A stretch of DNA of 64,000 bases from Psychromonas sp030397575 (GTDB lineage: Bacteria > Pseudomonadota > Gammaproteobacteria > Enterobacterales > Psychromonadaceae). The notes below the pieces were generated by a model, which was not told the origin of the DNA, did no database searches, and saw nothing but the letters and a program-made list of their open reading frames with translations. The translations under genes were made by a program, and so were the position numbers. Below, one piece after another: positions 45,493-55,666 of the stretch. How positions within the stretch are numbered: position 1 is the first letter of the stretch; each line of letters starts with the position of its first letter. The stretch lies in assembly GCF_046250175.1 (NCBI RefSeq), contig NZ_CP176468.1; one strand, 5' to 3'.

Positions 45493-47025
45493 ATGTACAA
45501 AACTAATTACCTAGCCAATACATTAAGAAAATCAAGCTTAGGTTATGAGCAAAACGTCTTTGCAACATTACCTAATGACACTCAAGTCACCTATGAATTA
45601 TTATTTTCTAATGCAGAAAAAATAGCTGCTGTACTTCAAATTAATGGTGTTAAAGCGGGTGACAGAGTTGCTGTTCAAGTTGGAAAGTCGATTACCGCTG
45701 TCGAGTTGTATCTCGGTACTATTTTAGCTGGTGGTATTTTTCTTCCTCTTAATACTGATTATATGGAAAGTGAAATCGAATACTTTTTAAATGATGCTCA
45801 ACCGACGGTATTGGTTTGTGACCCTGGTTCGGTGGATACACTTAAAAGTGTGGCTGAAAAATCTAACGTATCAGCATTATTTACACTGTCTAAAGATGGC
45901 TTAGAAGGGTCTTTATTTGATGAATTAAGTAAAACAGAGATGGCTTACGTTGAGGTGGCGAGATCATCTGAAGATTTGGCTGCTATTCTTTACACTTCAG
46001 GTACAACAGGCCGTTCAAAAGGGGCAATGCTATCCCATGGTGCATTGGCTTCTAATGCGCTTACTCTTGTCGATTATTGGCAATTTACTCGTGAAGATAG
46101 TCTTATTCATGCTTTACCTATCTTTCATATACATGGGTTATTTGTAGCCATTAATATCACCTTATGTGCAGGATCTCACCTTCAATTTTTACCTAGCTTT
46201 AACGCGGATAAAATAATGGAGAAAATGTCCTCTTCAACCGTATTAATGGGGGTACCTACTTTTTATGTTCGCCTGTTGCAACATGAAGATTTAAATAAGC
46301 ACTCGGTGTCTTCAATGCGTCTATTTATTTCTGGCTCTGCGCCTTTATTAAGTGAAACCCATCAGCTTTGGCAGGAAAAAACCGGATTAGCGATTCTTGA
46401 ACGTTATGGTATGACAGAAACTAATATGAACACTTCAAACCCTTATCATGGAGAAAGAAGACCTGGCACTGTTGGCTTTCCTTTACCGGGTGTTGAAATT
46501 AAAATATGTGATGCAACGACTGGCAAAACACTGCCTAATGGTGAGATAGGCTCAATTGAAGTAAAAGGACCTAATTTATTTTCAGGTTATTGGAAAATGC
46601 CTGAAAAAACAGCTGAAGAACTTCGCAGCTCAGGTTGGTTTATAACGGGTGACCTAGGTGTCTGTGATGAAAATGGTTATATTTCTATTGTTGGACGCTC
46701 AAAAGATCTCATTATTTCTGGTGGCTATAATGTCTATCCTAAAGAAATAGAGGTGGTCATTGATGATATTGCTGGTGTTAAAGAGTCTGCTGTCATTGGA
46801 TTACCACACCCTGACTTTGGAGAAGCTGTGGTTGCGGTGATTGTGGGAGAATTAGAAGAAAGTGTGTTAGTTGATAATATTATAAAGCAAACACAAGAGG
46901 TGCTTGCTAAATTCAAACGGCCTAAAAAGCTCTATTTTGTGAAAGAATTACCTAGAAATACAATGGGGAAAGTTCAAAAAGCTCAACTTAGAAATGATTA
47001 TAATGATACTTTTTTATCTAGATAA
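45493..47025 (+). CDS. matB: Malonyl-CoA synthetase (acyl-CoA ligase)
   Basis: An ANL-superfamily ligase of 510 aa: phosphate-binding LYTSGTTGRSKGAMLSH, ERYGMTETNMNTSNP, the hinge GRSKDLIISGGYNVYPKEIE and the catalytic lysine in LPRNTMGKVQK. Its pairing with malonyl-CoA decarboxylase points to malonate as substrate. Three ATGs lie near the start; I prefer 45493, spaced 8 bases from AGGA, over 45484. Confidence 0.9.
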   Translation: MYKTNYLANTLRKSSLGYEQNVFATLPNDTQVTYELLFSNAEKIAAVLQINGVKAGDRVAVQVGKSITAVELYLGTILAGGIFLPLNTDYMESEIEYFLNDAQPTVLVCDPGSVDTLKSVAEKSNVSALFTLSKDGLEGSLFDELSKTEMAYVEVARSSEDLAAILYTSGTTGRSKGAMLSHGALASNALTLVDYWQFTREDSLIHALPIFHIHGLFVAINITLCAGSHLQFLPSFNADKIMEKMSSSTVLMGVPTFYVRLLQHEDLNKHSVSSMRLFISGSAPLLSETHQLWQEKTGLAILERYGMTETNMNTSNPYHGERRPGTVGFPLPGVEIKICDATTGKTLPNGEIGSIEVKGPNLFSGYWKMPEKTAEELRSSGWFITGDLGVCDENGYISIVGRSKDLIISGGYNVYPKEIEVVIDDIAGVKESAVIGLPHPDFGEAVVAVIVGELEESVLVDNIIKQTQEVLAKFKRPKKLYFVKELPRNTMGKVQKAQLRNDYNDTFLSR

Positions 47026-47188
47026 GATAATAATAAGTAAAACAAATCAAAGTGGCTATAATATAATGTTTTTTATCAAATAACGTTAAATTTAAAGTTT
47101 GCAAGATAGCCTTACTTTTATCAAAACGCTCTGAAAGTTAATTTTCTTGAGTTAGTAGTTATTCATTAAAAGAGTAAGGTTGTAATTT

Positions 47189-47872
47189 ATGGATGAAAAT
47201 ATGAATGGTCAAAATGGTAAAACAGCAATTAATCGCGTCTACCATCAATTAAGAACAAAAATATTACAATGTGAATTTTCTCCTGGTGAAAAGTTGAAAA
47301 TAGAATCACTCAAAATATTGCTTGATATCGGTGCTTCTCCAATTAGAGAAGCGCTCAGTTTATTAACATCAGATGGCCTCGTTGACCGCATCGATCAGCG
47401 TGGTTTTCGTGTTGCACTGATGAGTAAAGAAAACTTCAATGAAATATTATTGTTACGCTGTAAACTTGATGACTTAGCCTTAAGAAAAAGTATTGAGTTT
47501 GGTGATAGCCAATGGGAAGAAAATTTAGTGGTGCTGCATCATCGGTTAAGTCGTGCTGATATTGAAGACTTTTCGTCTTGGGAGTGTATGCATAAAGCAT
47601 TTCACATGGCGTTGATTGGAGAATGTAATAGTCCTATTCTTTTCGAATACTCTAATCAGCTCTATGATCAAAATATTCGCTATCGTTTTTTAGCGGAAAG
47701 AACAAAAAATTACAAATCAAGAAATGTTTCTGACGAACATTCAAAAATATTGAATGCGACGATAGAGAGAGATGCTGATCTTGCTTCGGAATTGCTTATT
47801 AAGCATTATAATTCAACGAGTAACTTCTTAGTTTCTTTATTGGAAAAAAATAATCTTAATGTTTGGCGCTAA
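47189..47872 (+). CDS. GntR-family regulator (FadR/FCD type)
   Basis: A 227-aa regulator with an N-terminal winged HTH (GEKLKIESLKILLDIGASPI, REALSLLTSDGLV) and a helical FCD ligand-binding domain with the histidines of HKAFHMALIGEC and EHSKILN. It follows matB by 163 bp and is probably the local control protein of the catabolic cluster, responding to a pathway acid such as malonate. That is inferred from location. Confidence 0.88.
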   Translation: MDENMNGQNGKTAINRVYHQLRTKILQCEFSPGEKLKIESLKILLDIGASPIREALSLLTSDGLVDRIDQRGFRVALMSKENFNEILLLRCKLDDLALRKSIEFGDSQWEENLVVLHHRLSRADIEDFSSWECMHKAFHMALIGECNSPILFEYSNQLYDQNIRYRFLAERTKNYKSRNVSDEHSKILNATIERDADLASELLIKHYNSTSNFLVSLLEKNNLNVWR

Positions 47873-47887
47873 GTTATCAGGTGATTA

Positions 47888-47937
47888 CATCATCAATGCA
47901 AATTATGTAAATAAAATAGAATAATTGCATTGATGAT
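47888..47937. terminator. Hairpin between convergent genes
   Basis: A long inverted repeat (ATCATCAATGCAAATTAT / ATAATTGCATTGATGAT) with one bulge lies between the GntR gene and the convergent GlcG-like gene. It could act as a bidirectional terminator, although it has no strong T run. Confidence 0.6.
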
Positions 47938-48030
47938 AGTGCTCTTTCTTGCATGTTATACCGACTACATTAAATGACTTTAACAAGTAAAATAGACCGA
48001 TTAATTAATGTTAAGGGGATTAACTGGCTT

Positions 48031-48522
48031 TTATAACCCTGCATTTTGCCATTTATCATTAGGCTTCTCAGGATGAGATAAGTACTTAGTGGTATTAATT
48101 GCCGCTATGGCACAATATTCGTCTTTATCTGATGCATCTCCACTGATACCAACCGCCCCAATAACTTCAGTCTCTTCATTACAAATTAAAACACCGCCTG
48201 GTACTGGCACAAAACGTCCTTGAGATGTGCTCGCAAGAGCCGCTTGAAATGAGGGTCTATCAGCTAATCTATCTCTAATTTCACGACTCGATATTCCCAT
48301 ACCAAGCGCACCCCATGCTTTACCTGCTGCAATATCTACTCGCATGATTCCACAGCCATCTTCACGTTTGATAGCGATAATATTTCCACCTACATCGAGT
48401 ACCACTACTGTTAATGGCAATAGACCGTGCTGATGTCCTATTTCGATAGCGTTATCAATAATAGCCACTGCATCTTTCAGTGGTAATGAGACTGCTAAAT
48501 TTTTTACATAGTAATCACTCAT
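48031..48522 (-). CDS. GlcG/HbpS-like (DUF336) protein
   Basis: A 163-aa protein of the GlcG/HbpS family: KDAVAIIDNAIEIGHQHGLL, VVVLDVGGNIIAIKREDG, KAWGALGMGISSREI, VPGGVLICNEETEVIGAVG. Members often sit in aromatic or diol catabolic clusters and bind haem or cobalamin-like ligands or act in isomer steps; the exact role is unknown. It stands alone, convergent with gntR and divergent from the FAH gene. Confidence 0.82.
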   Translation of the reverse strand: MSDYYVKNLAVSLPLKDAVAIIDNAIEIGHQHGLLPLTVVVLDVGGNIIAIKREDGCGIMRVDIAAGKAWGALGMGISSREIRDRLADRPSFQAALASTSQGRFVPVPGGVLICNEETEVIGAVGISGDASDKDEYCAIAAINTTKYLSHPEKPNDKWQNAGL

Positions 48523-48691
48523 TAAACCCTCTCTTATTTTATTTATGGTGAATTATTTAACAAATAATACACATTTAAATAGATATTGCACCACCTCACA
48601 TAAAAATAACGATTTTATTGAAATTATTTTGTAATTATCTATATTTTATTTAGTTCTAAAATAACAATCCATTAACAATTAAGGAATCAGT

Positions 48692-49555
48692 ATGAAAATT
48701 GTCTCGTTTGAATGTGAAGGGAAGAACCATATCGGTATTAAAATGGGCGATGAGGTTATTGATATTAATATTGCTGGAAAAGAACTACCTAAAGATTTAT
48801 TAAGCCTGCTTCAGTCCGGTTTAGATATTCAACAAGAACTAAGCTCTCTTATAGATCATGCCCCACAAGAGGCCAAGCATTTAACTAAAGATTTGTGTTT
48901 CACACCACTTATTCAACATCCGCCTAAAATTATTTGTATTGGTCGTAACTATGCTGCTCATGCAATTGAAGGTGGTGTTCAGCCTCCAACTTATCCTGAG
49001 ATATTCCTTCGTTGTTCTGAATCATTAATTGGACATGAACAGCCAATTATTCGTCCAAAATGTTCAGATAAATTAGATTATGAAGGTGAGATCGCAGCAA
49101 TTATTGGTAAAGAAGCGAGACATGTTAAAGAGCAAGATGGCTTAGATTGCATTGCTGGTTACGCTTTGTTTAATGATGCAACGATTCGAGACTATCAACG
49201 CAAGAGTTCTCAATGGACTATCGGAAAAAATTTCGATGGCACAGGGGCATTTGGTCCTGAATTTGTGACCGCTGATGAATTACCTTTAGGCATGGACGGA
49301 GTGCAGTTAGAAACCCGCCTCAATGGAGAATTAATGCAAACCGCTAGCACTTCAGACTTCATTTTCCCAATGGCTAAACTCATTGAAATATTAAGTGAAT
49401 GTATGACGCTATTACCTGGTGATGTGATTATCACTGGTACACCATCTGGCGTCGGTTATGTAAGAACGCCACCGGTATATATGAAGCCTGGAGATGTTGT
49501 CGAAGTTAAAGCCAAGGGTCTAGGGGTATTAAGAAATACAATAGAAGACGAATAA
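48692..49555 (+). CDS. Fumarylacetoacetate-hydrolase-family protein
   Basis: A 287-aa FAH-fold enzyme: N-terminal fold with IGIKMGDEVIDIN, then KIICIGRNYAAHAIEGG, the metal site in EIFLRCSESL and LDYEGEIAAIIGKEA, and the C-terminal GDVIITGTPSGVGYVRTPP. Members hydrolyse C-C bonds of beta-diketo acids or decarboxylate or isomerise ring-cleavage products. Here it could process the dioxygenase product. AAGGA precedes the ATG. Confidence 0.88.
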   Translation: MKIVSFECEGKNHIGIKMGDEVIDINIAGKELPKDLLSLLQSGLDIQQELSSLIDHAPQEAKHLTKDLCFTPLIQHPPKIICIGRNYAAHAIEGGVQPPTYPEIFLRCSESLIGHEQPIIRPKCSDKLDYEGEIAAIIGKEARHVKEQDGLDCIAGYALFNDATIRDYQRKSSQWTIGKNFDGTGAFGPEFVTADELPLGMDGVQLETRLNGELMQTASTSDFIFPMAKLIEILSECMTLLPGDVIITGTPSGVGYVRTPPVYMKPGDVVEVKAKGLGVLRNTIEDE

Positions 49556-49635
49556 CCTTGAGTATTTCATCTTCATTGATTAAGGACTTATCGTGATTTG
49601 ATAATTTAATGTCTAACGATTTAAAGAGAGTGATA

Positions 49636-51516
49636 ATGATTAATAAACACCTTATAACTATCATTGCAGCTATTATTCCAATGTTAAGTATTTTATGGGC
49701 TATCCAAGCTCCATTGATACTTGGTTTAGAGATTGCCCGTGTTCAATATTTAGCTGTACTTTTAGGGGTAGGGTGTTCGTTAGTCTATTTATCTGACAAA
49801 TCTGACGTTAAAGCCGAAAAAATGCTAACGAAGTTTCTCGCTTTAGTGTCAGTTGCTGTTTTTCTATGGATTAGTGTTAACTATCAGCGATTTCAAATGG
49901 ATTTTCCCTATCTGACAACTGAAATGCAAATAATAGGCGGTATTACGCTGTTATTGGTGTTGGATGCCATTCGCAGAACAACCGGTTGGATATTATTAAG
50001 CGTTATTAGTCTATTTTTAGTTTATGCCTTTATCGGCGAGTATATTCCAGCCCCTTTAACGGGGACGGGAAGTACATTAAATGAAATTGTTGTGTACATG
50101 GCTTTTGATCCTAATGCTATTTTAGGGACTCCACTTGGTGTTATTGCCAGCATTGTTATTGTATTCATCTTTTTTGGTAAATTATTGGTTAGTAGTGGGT
50201 GCGGTGAATTTTTTATTGACCTTGCTATGGCCTCTATGGGGAAAAGAAGAGGAAGTGCAGCTAAGACATCAATTGTAGGATCAGCGCTTTTTGGTTCAAT
50301 TTCTGGTAGTGCGGTTTCAAATGTTGTCACAACGGGAGTGATGACGATACCTTTAATGAAACGTTCTGGTTATAGCGGTGTACAGTCAGGTGCTATTGAA
50401 GCTATCGCATCTACTGGTGGACAATTAATGCCGCCGATTATGGGAGCCGCTGCATTTTTGATGGCCCAGACTTTAGAAATCCCTTACAGCGAAGTCGTAT
50501 TAGCCGCTTTGATCCCTGCTTTGCTATATTACATCTCTGTTTTTATTCAGGTGGATTTAATCGCTGCCCGTGATGATATTGTCCCAACAGAAATAGATCA
50601 TAAAACGGTGTTAGATGTTTTGATCGAAGGTTGGCACTTTGTTATTCCATTCTTTGTGCTGATGTACTCCATGTTTGTTAATAATGCTTCGGCTGAATTA
50701 TCTGCATTATACGCATCAATCTCTATTATGATTCTTGGTTCTATAAGAAGCTACCAAGGACAAAAACTAAATACTCAATCTATGCTCTTTGCATTTCCAG
50801 ATACTGGTAAGACGGTCATGGAACTGATTATGATAGTTGCTGGTGCAGGTTTAGTTATTGGTTTATTAAATATTTCATCAGGTGGCTTCGCCTTAACCTT
50901 ATCTTTAGTACAACTAGGTGCTAGTCATATTTCTCTTTTATTAGCGGTTTCTGCAGGCGTTTGTATTTTGTTAGGGATGGGAATGCCAACAACTGGCGTT
51001 TACGTCTTACTTGCCGCATTGGTTGCACCTGCATTAATAGAAACAGGCATAACGCCTTTATCTGCTCATATGTTTATTTTATATTTTGGCATGATGTCGA
51101 TGATCACTCCGCCTATTGCTCTCGCTTCTTTTGCAGCCGCAAGTATCACTGGTGATAAACCGATGAAAACAGGTTTTGAGGCAATGAAACTAGGATGGCT
51201 TGCTTATGTGGTGCCACTACTTTTTATATCTACTCCTGCATTACTTATGAATGCTAGCGCATTTGATATTGGCGTTACCTTTGTCATTGCGGTCATTGGG
51301 GTTCATTTTATTTCTGTATCAGCGGTCGGTTATTTTGCTGGGCACTTAACTTATCGAATGCGTTTACCAATGCTAGTACTTGGTATGGTTATTATTATGC
51401 CACCTACATGGCTAGATATGCAGTTTATCCCCGCTATTTTAGCAATTTTTATCGGGGTATTTCTATTATACCGATTACACCGTAACCACCAAATTAACGA
51501 GTTGAAAATAAATTAA
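49636..51516 (+). CDS. TAXI-type TRAP transporter fused permease (first copy)
   Basis: A 626-aa protein with about 17 hydrophobic segments, in which the small and large TRAP permeases are fused (DUF3394/4TM plus DctM). Motifs: STGGQLMPPIMGAAAFLMAQ and GMGMPTTGVYVLLAALVAPA. It imports solute with the TAXI binding protein encoded next. I start at ATG 49636, which has AAAGAGAG upstream; an in-frame ATG at 49609 lacks a site. Confidence 0.92.
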   Translation: MINKHLITIIAAIIPMLSILWAIQAPLILGLEIARVQYLAVLLGVGCSLVYLSDKSDVKAEKMLTKFLALVSVAVFLWISVNYQRFQMDFPYLTTEMQIIGGITLLLVLDAIRRTTGWILLSVISLFLVYAFIGEYIPAPLTGTGSTLNEIVVYMAFDPNAILGTPLGVIASIVIVFIFFGKLLVSSGCGEFFIDLAMASMGKRRGSAAKTSIVGSALFGSISGSAVSNVVTTGVMTIPLMKRSGYSGVQSGAIEAIASTGGQLMPPIMGAAAFLMAQTLEIPYSEVVLAALIPALLYYISVFIQVDLIAARDDIVPTEIDHKTVLDVLIEGWHFVIPFFVLMYSMFVNNASAELSALYASISIMILGSIRSYQGQKLNTQSMLFAFPDTGKTVMELIMIVAGAGLVIGLLNISSGGFALTLSLVQLGASHISLLLAVSAGVCILLGMGMPTTGVYVLLAALVAPALIETGITPLSAHMFILYFGMMSMITPPIALASFAAASITGDKPMKTGFEAMKLGWLAYVVPLLFISTPALLMNASAFDIGVTFVIAVIGVHFISVSAVGYFAGHLTYRMRLPMLVLGMVIIMPPTWLDMQFIPAILAIFIGVFLLYRLHRNHQINELKIN

Positions 51517-51592
51517 ATTAATAAAGTAACGCTAATACTCACCATCAATTTTGTGTTTGTACACAGTACTTAACTGAAAAAGAGAGAACGCT

Positions 51593-52552
51593 ATGAATAT
51601 CATGAAAACTACTTTTATCTCCTTAAGCATACTTGCTTCATATCATGCTTCAGCAGCAACTTACGGGATAGGTGCCAATCAACAAGGCTCTCTTTTTTAT
51701 TCATTAGGAGCTGCACTTTCTAAGGTTATGGTAGAAAAAACAGATAAACAATATCGTGTCGCCCCCTATGCCGGTTCTTCGACTTATCTGCCAATGATGA
51801 ATGCTGGTCGATTAGAATTTGGTTTTACTAATGGCGGAGAAGCAACTTTTGCTTATTTAGGTAAAGAAAATTTTGAAGGGCGCGAGAATAAAAATTTGAG
51901 ACTAGTCGGTGTTGTTGTGGCGACACAAACTTCATTTGCTGTGCCATTGAATTCAGATATTAAATCTGTCTCAGATCTTAAAAATAAACGTGTACCGTCA
52001 GGATATAACTCTGGCCGAACTTTTCATTTTTATTCCAATGCTGCATTAGCCTCTGAATCAATGACCATTGACCAAACCAAAAAAGTGCCTAATCCTAACT
52101 TCGTAACTGCCATTACTGCGCTTGCTGAAAATCGTGTCGATACTGCATTAATACCAATGAATGTGGGCGCGGGTAAAAAAGCAATGGCTACGATGAGTGA
52201 TGGTTGGCGTTATCTTAGTTTAGATAATAGCCCAGCAGCTAAAGCGGCAGTTAGTGCGAACTTACCCTCTGCGCGCATTGTTAGTGTTAAGCCTGATGCA
52301 TCAAAAACTGGCGTTGTCGAGAATCCAACTAATATGATTGAAGTCGATTTCTATTTAGTTGCAGGTGCAAAGGTACCTGATGATGTTGTTTATGAAATGG
52401 TAAAAACAATGGTATCGAATAAAGAGAGTCTGAAAAAATCATTTGGGGCTTACGCTCGATACAACCCTGAAAATATGGTGCAAGATAATGTGGTTCCATA
52501 TCATGCAGGTGCAATAAAAGCCTATAAAGAATTGGGTTTTTGGAATAAATAA
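51593..52552 (+). CDS. TAXI-family solute-binding protein (first copy)
   Basis: A 319-aa periplasmic protein: signal peptide ending near ASAATYG, the TAXI opening GANQQGSLFYSLGAALSKVM and the segment RLEFGFTNGGEATFAYLG. It pairs with the fused permease 77 bp upstream. The ribosome site AAAGAGAG precedes the ATG. The ligand is unknown. Confidence 0.9.
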   Translation: MNIMKTTFISLSILASYHASAATYGIGANQQGSLFYSLGAALSKVMVEKTDKQYRVAPYAGSSTYLPMMNAGRLEFGFTNGGEATFAYLGKENFEGRENKNLRLVGVVVATQTSFAVPLNSDIKSVSDLKNKRVPSGYNSGRTFHFYSNAALASESMTIDQTKKVPNPNFVTAITALAENRVDTALIPMNVGAGKKAMATMSDGWRYLSLDNSPAAKAAVSANLPSARIVSVKPDASKTGVVENPTNMIEVDFYLVAGAKVPDDVVYEMVKTMVSNKESLKKSFGAYARYNPENMVQDNVVPYHAGAIKAYKELGFWNK

Positions 52553-52673
52553 CAGTACAGGAAATACTTATTTTTTCAAAATAGCTTTTAATGAAAAAGC
52601 TATTTCAACGTAATTTATAATAACAATATGAGTTCATATAATTATTTCTCTATATGCAAAAGGAATCATAGAT

Positions 52674-53603
52674 ATGCGAAATTTAAAAACAAATGTAGCG
52701 ATCGTATTAACGAGTTTATTTCTAATAAGCCAGACAACTGTTGCTGAAGAATTACGTATTGGTACCGCTACTCAAGGCGGTGCATTTTATCCTGTAGGTC
52801 AGGCCGTCTCGACATTAGTGACTAATCATGCAGAAGGACTTGAAATGGTGCCTGTTGTCACACAAGGGTCGGTACAAAACCCTAAATTAGTTAACAGCGG
52901 TGAAATCGATGTTGGTATTACTAATAATAATTTAGCTGTATTAGCAAATAAGGGAATGGGAGCGTATAAAAAAAGTGGGGCGATGGAGTTACGTGCTATT
53001 GGTCCGTTACATTTCAGTGTATTACATATGATTACAGGTGCTGATTCTGATATAAAAACAGTCGCAGACTTGAAAGGAAAAAAATTAGCGCTAGGCCCAG
53101 CTGGTGGCGGAACAATCCCTTTCGTAAAACAAATTTTAGGCTTACATGATTTAACATTAAAAGATATTACACCTAGTTTTCTCTCTTATGCCGATGGGTT
53201 TAGCCAATTATCAGATGGTAATGTCGATGCCGTTTTTGCATTAAGTGGATACCCAGCTAGTGCGGTAGTACAAGCCAGAGTGAATAAAGAGTTAAAGTTT
53301 ATTAAATTTGCTCCTGGGGTACTTGCAAAAGCATTAGAGCAATATCCTAATTATAGTGAGATTGTAATTACAAAAGATGTTTACGATATGCAAGCTGACG
53401 GCTCTGCTCTCGGTGTAAGTAATATCTTATTTGTACGAGCCGAGTTAGAAGAAGAAAAAGCTTACAAGCTCACCAAAGCTATTTATTCACATATGGATGA
53501 GTTCAAGCAAATGAACGCTACAGCTAAGCAAATTATTGTTGAAAATGCGACCAAACTAAAAATCCCGCTTCATCCTGGTGCAGAACGTTACTTTAATGAA
53601 TAA
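52674..53603 (+). CDS. TAXI-family solute-binding protein (second copy)
   Basis: A 309-aa periplasmic protein with a signal peptide ending near TTVAEEL, then RIGTATQGGAFYPVGQAVST and VNSGEIDVGITNNNLAVLAN, standard TAXI-TRAP features. It is not a close copy of the preceding binding protein, so the two transporters may take different solutes. Its permease follows after 180 bp. Confidence 0.9.
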   Translation: MRNLKTNVAIVLTSLFLISQTTVAEELRIGTATQGGAFYPVGQAVSTLVTNHAEGLEMVPVVTQGSVQNPKLVNSGEIDVGITNNNLAVLANKGMGAYKKSGAMELRAIGPLHFSVLHMITGADSDIKTVADLKGKKLALGPAGGGTIPFVKQILGLHDLTLKDITPSFLSYADGFSQLSDGNVDAVFALSGYPASAVVQARVNKELKFIKFAPGVLAKALEQYPNYSEIVITKDVYDMQADGSALGVSNILFVRAELEEEKAYKLTKAIYSHMDEFKQMNATAKQIIVENATKLKIPLHPGAERYFNE

Positions 53604-53785
53604 AGCTCATTTAAAGTGAACTGCTAAATAACCTCAAAAAACACAATGGCTAACCTTAGGAATGATTCTTAATAGCCTTTATAAATGACTAAGTTTGGTC
53701 TCATTGTGTTCCACTTTATGACTTTAAGGTAAATGGTCGCCTACATCATTTTACTTAGATGAGCCATTTACTGTAAGGATCTTTT

Positions 53786-55666
53786 ATGAATTTTAATACA
53801 TCGCAGTTAACGCGAGCTGTTATTGTGCTTTTTGCATTTTCAATTGGTCTGTTTCATCTTGCTAATGTGTCTGGGCTATTTGTGCTTTCTACGCAAAGTA
53901 TCCGCATTTATCATTTAATGATGATGTTAGCATTGTTGTTTATCTCAAAGCCTTCATTTTCAATTTTTAAAGACAATACATTAGATAAAGTACTGAGTGT
54001 TGTGCTGACTTTAATCACACTCGGTAGTGGTATCTATATGCTTTCTCGTTGGCAAGATATTGCTCTTTCAGGAGGTGAAACTGAGTTACTCGATGCTTGG
54101 GTCGGAGTGGTTATTTTATTACTTGTGTTAGAAGGTGCTAGGAGAGCTGTCGGTAATGTTTTAGCCATTATTTGTACGCTCTTCTTTATATATCCTTTTA
54201 TAAGCGCTTATTTACCGGGTGTATTAGAAAGCCGAGGTTACCCTTTATTACGTATCTCTGAAATATTAACCACGACTTCAGAAGGGGTTTATGGGATCCC
54301 ATTGGGAGTGTCTGCCACTTATATTATTTTATTTTCGATTTATGGTGCTTTTTTAACTGAGTTTGGAGCGGGAGAGTTTTTCTTTAAAATTGCCAGTCGT
54401 TTAACATATAATATGCGTGCAGCGGGAGCCAAAACGGCTGTTATTTTTTCAACATTACTTGGTATGGTCTCTGGTTCAGCTGCGGGAAATGTTGCGGTCA
54501 CTGGTACATTAACCATTCCGATGATGAAAAAGGAAGGGTATCGACCTCATCAAGCTGGTGCAATCGAAGCGGTTGTTTCTACTGGTGGTCAGCTTATGCC
54601 TCCAGTGATGGGAGCCGCTGCCTTTATTATGGCAGAGATAATTGGCGTTCCTTACACTGATATTATGAAAGCCGCGATTATCCCTGCTTGTTTGTTTTTT
54701 CTATCTATCTTCTTTGTTGTTCATTTGCAGGCGGTAAAGGCTGACTTAAAACCGATACCTGCTGACACAGAGGAGCATCAATCTACATTGAAGCTGTTGA
54801 TTCACGGTGGCCAATATATTATTCCATTTGGTACGCTTATTGCGATGATTATTTATGGTTTCTCTCCTTTTAAAGCTTGTTTTTATTCAACCGTTATATT
54901 GTTGATTTGCCATCTTATTTGGCAACGTCGAATTGATAAAACCTTTTTCAGTAAATCTTTTAATGCCATTACGAATGGCGCAAAGTCAGTAGTTCCTATC
55001 GCTGCTGCTTGTGCTGCTGCGGGTATTATTGCAGGAACATTAGGAATAACTGGGCTCGGCTCTAAAATATCTAGCATTATCATCGCTACATCAGGTGGTG
55101 TCCCTTTATTGGCTTTACTACTAACAATGGTGGTGGCGATTATCCTAGGAATGGGCTTACCAACTACTGCTGCCTATTTAATCTTAGCGACTGTTGTTGC
55201 CCCTGCATTATCTCAGTTGGGAGTAGACTTATTAACTGCTCATATGTTCGTGTTTTTCTACGGCTGTGTCTCCACTATTACCCCTCCTGTTGCACTTGCT
55301 TCCTACGTTGCTGCTGGTATTTCTAATGCCAGTATCAGTAAGGTTAGTTGGACCGCGTTCTTTTATGGGATTACTTGTTACATATTACCTTTCATGTTTT
55401 TTTATGGCCCAGGGTTACTGTTAAGAGGCTCAATGATTGACATCTTATTAGCGGTCTCAACTGCGATTGTTGGTGTGATTGCAATTGCCGCCTCAATTAT
55501 TGGCTTCTTTAAACAAGATTTAAATTTTATCACCAGAATAATCGTATTTTCAGCAGGATTAGCATTAATGCTTCAAGATATGACAACTGATTTAATAGGG
55601 GGGATTGTCCTATTTACCTTATTTTTAACTTCGAAAAAAACAAATAAATCACAGGAGATTAAATAA
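53786..55666 (+). CDS. TAXI-type TRAP transporter fused permease (second copy)
   Basis: A 626-aa fused TRAP permease related to the one at 49636, with STGGQLMPPVMGAAAFIMAE and GMGLPTTAAYLILATVVAPA. It serves the second binding protein. Its stop overlaps the cupin gene by one base, so transport and cupin function are translationally linked. Confidence 0.92.
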   Translation: MNFNTSQLTRAVIVLFAFSIGLFHLANVSGLFVLSTQSIRIYHLMMMLALLFISKPSFSIFKDNTLDKVLSVVLTLITLGSGIYMLSRWQDIALSGGETELLDAWVGVVILLLVLEGARRAVGNVLAIICTLFFIYPFISAYLPGVLESRGYPLLRISEILTTTSEGVYGIPLGVSATYIILFSIYGAFLTEFGAGEFFFKIASRLTYNMRAAGAKTAVIFSTLLGMVSGSAAGNVAVTGTLTIPMMKKEGYRPHQAGAIEAVVSTGGQLMPPVMGAAAFIMAEIIGVPYTDIMKAAIIPACLFFLSIFFVVHLQAVKADLKPIPADTEEHQSTLKLLIHGGQYIIPFGTLIAMIIYGFSPFKACFYSTVILLICHLIWQRRIDKTFFSKSFNAITNGAKSVVPIAAACAAAGIIAGTLGITGLGSKISSIIIATSGGVPLLALLLTMVVAIILGMGLPTTAAYLILATVVAPALSQLGVDLLTAHMFVFFYGCVSTITPPVALASYVAAGISNASISKVSWTAFFYGITCYILPFMFFYGPGLLLRGSMIDILLAVSTAIVGVIAIAASIIGFFKQDLNFITRIIVFSAGLALMLQDMTTDLIGGIVLFTLFLTSKKTNKSQEIK

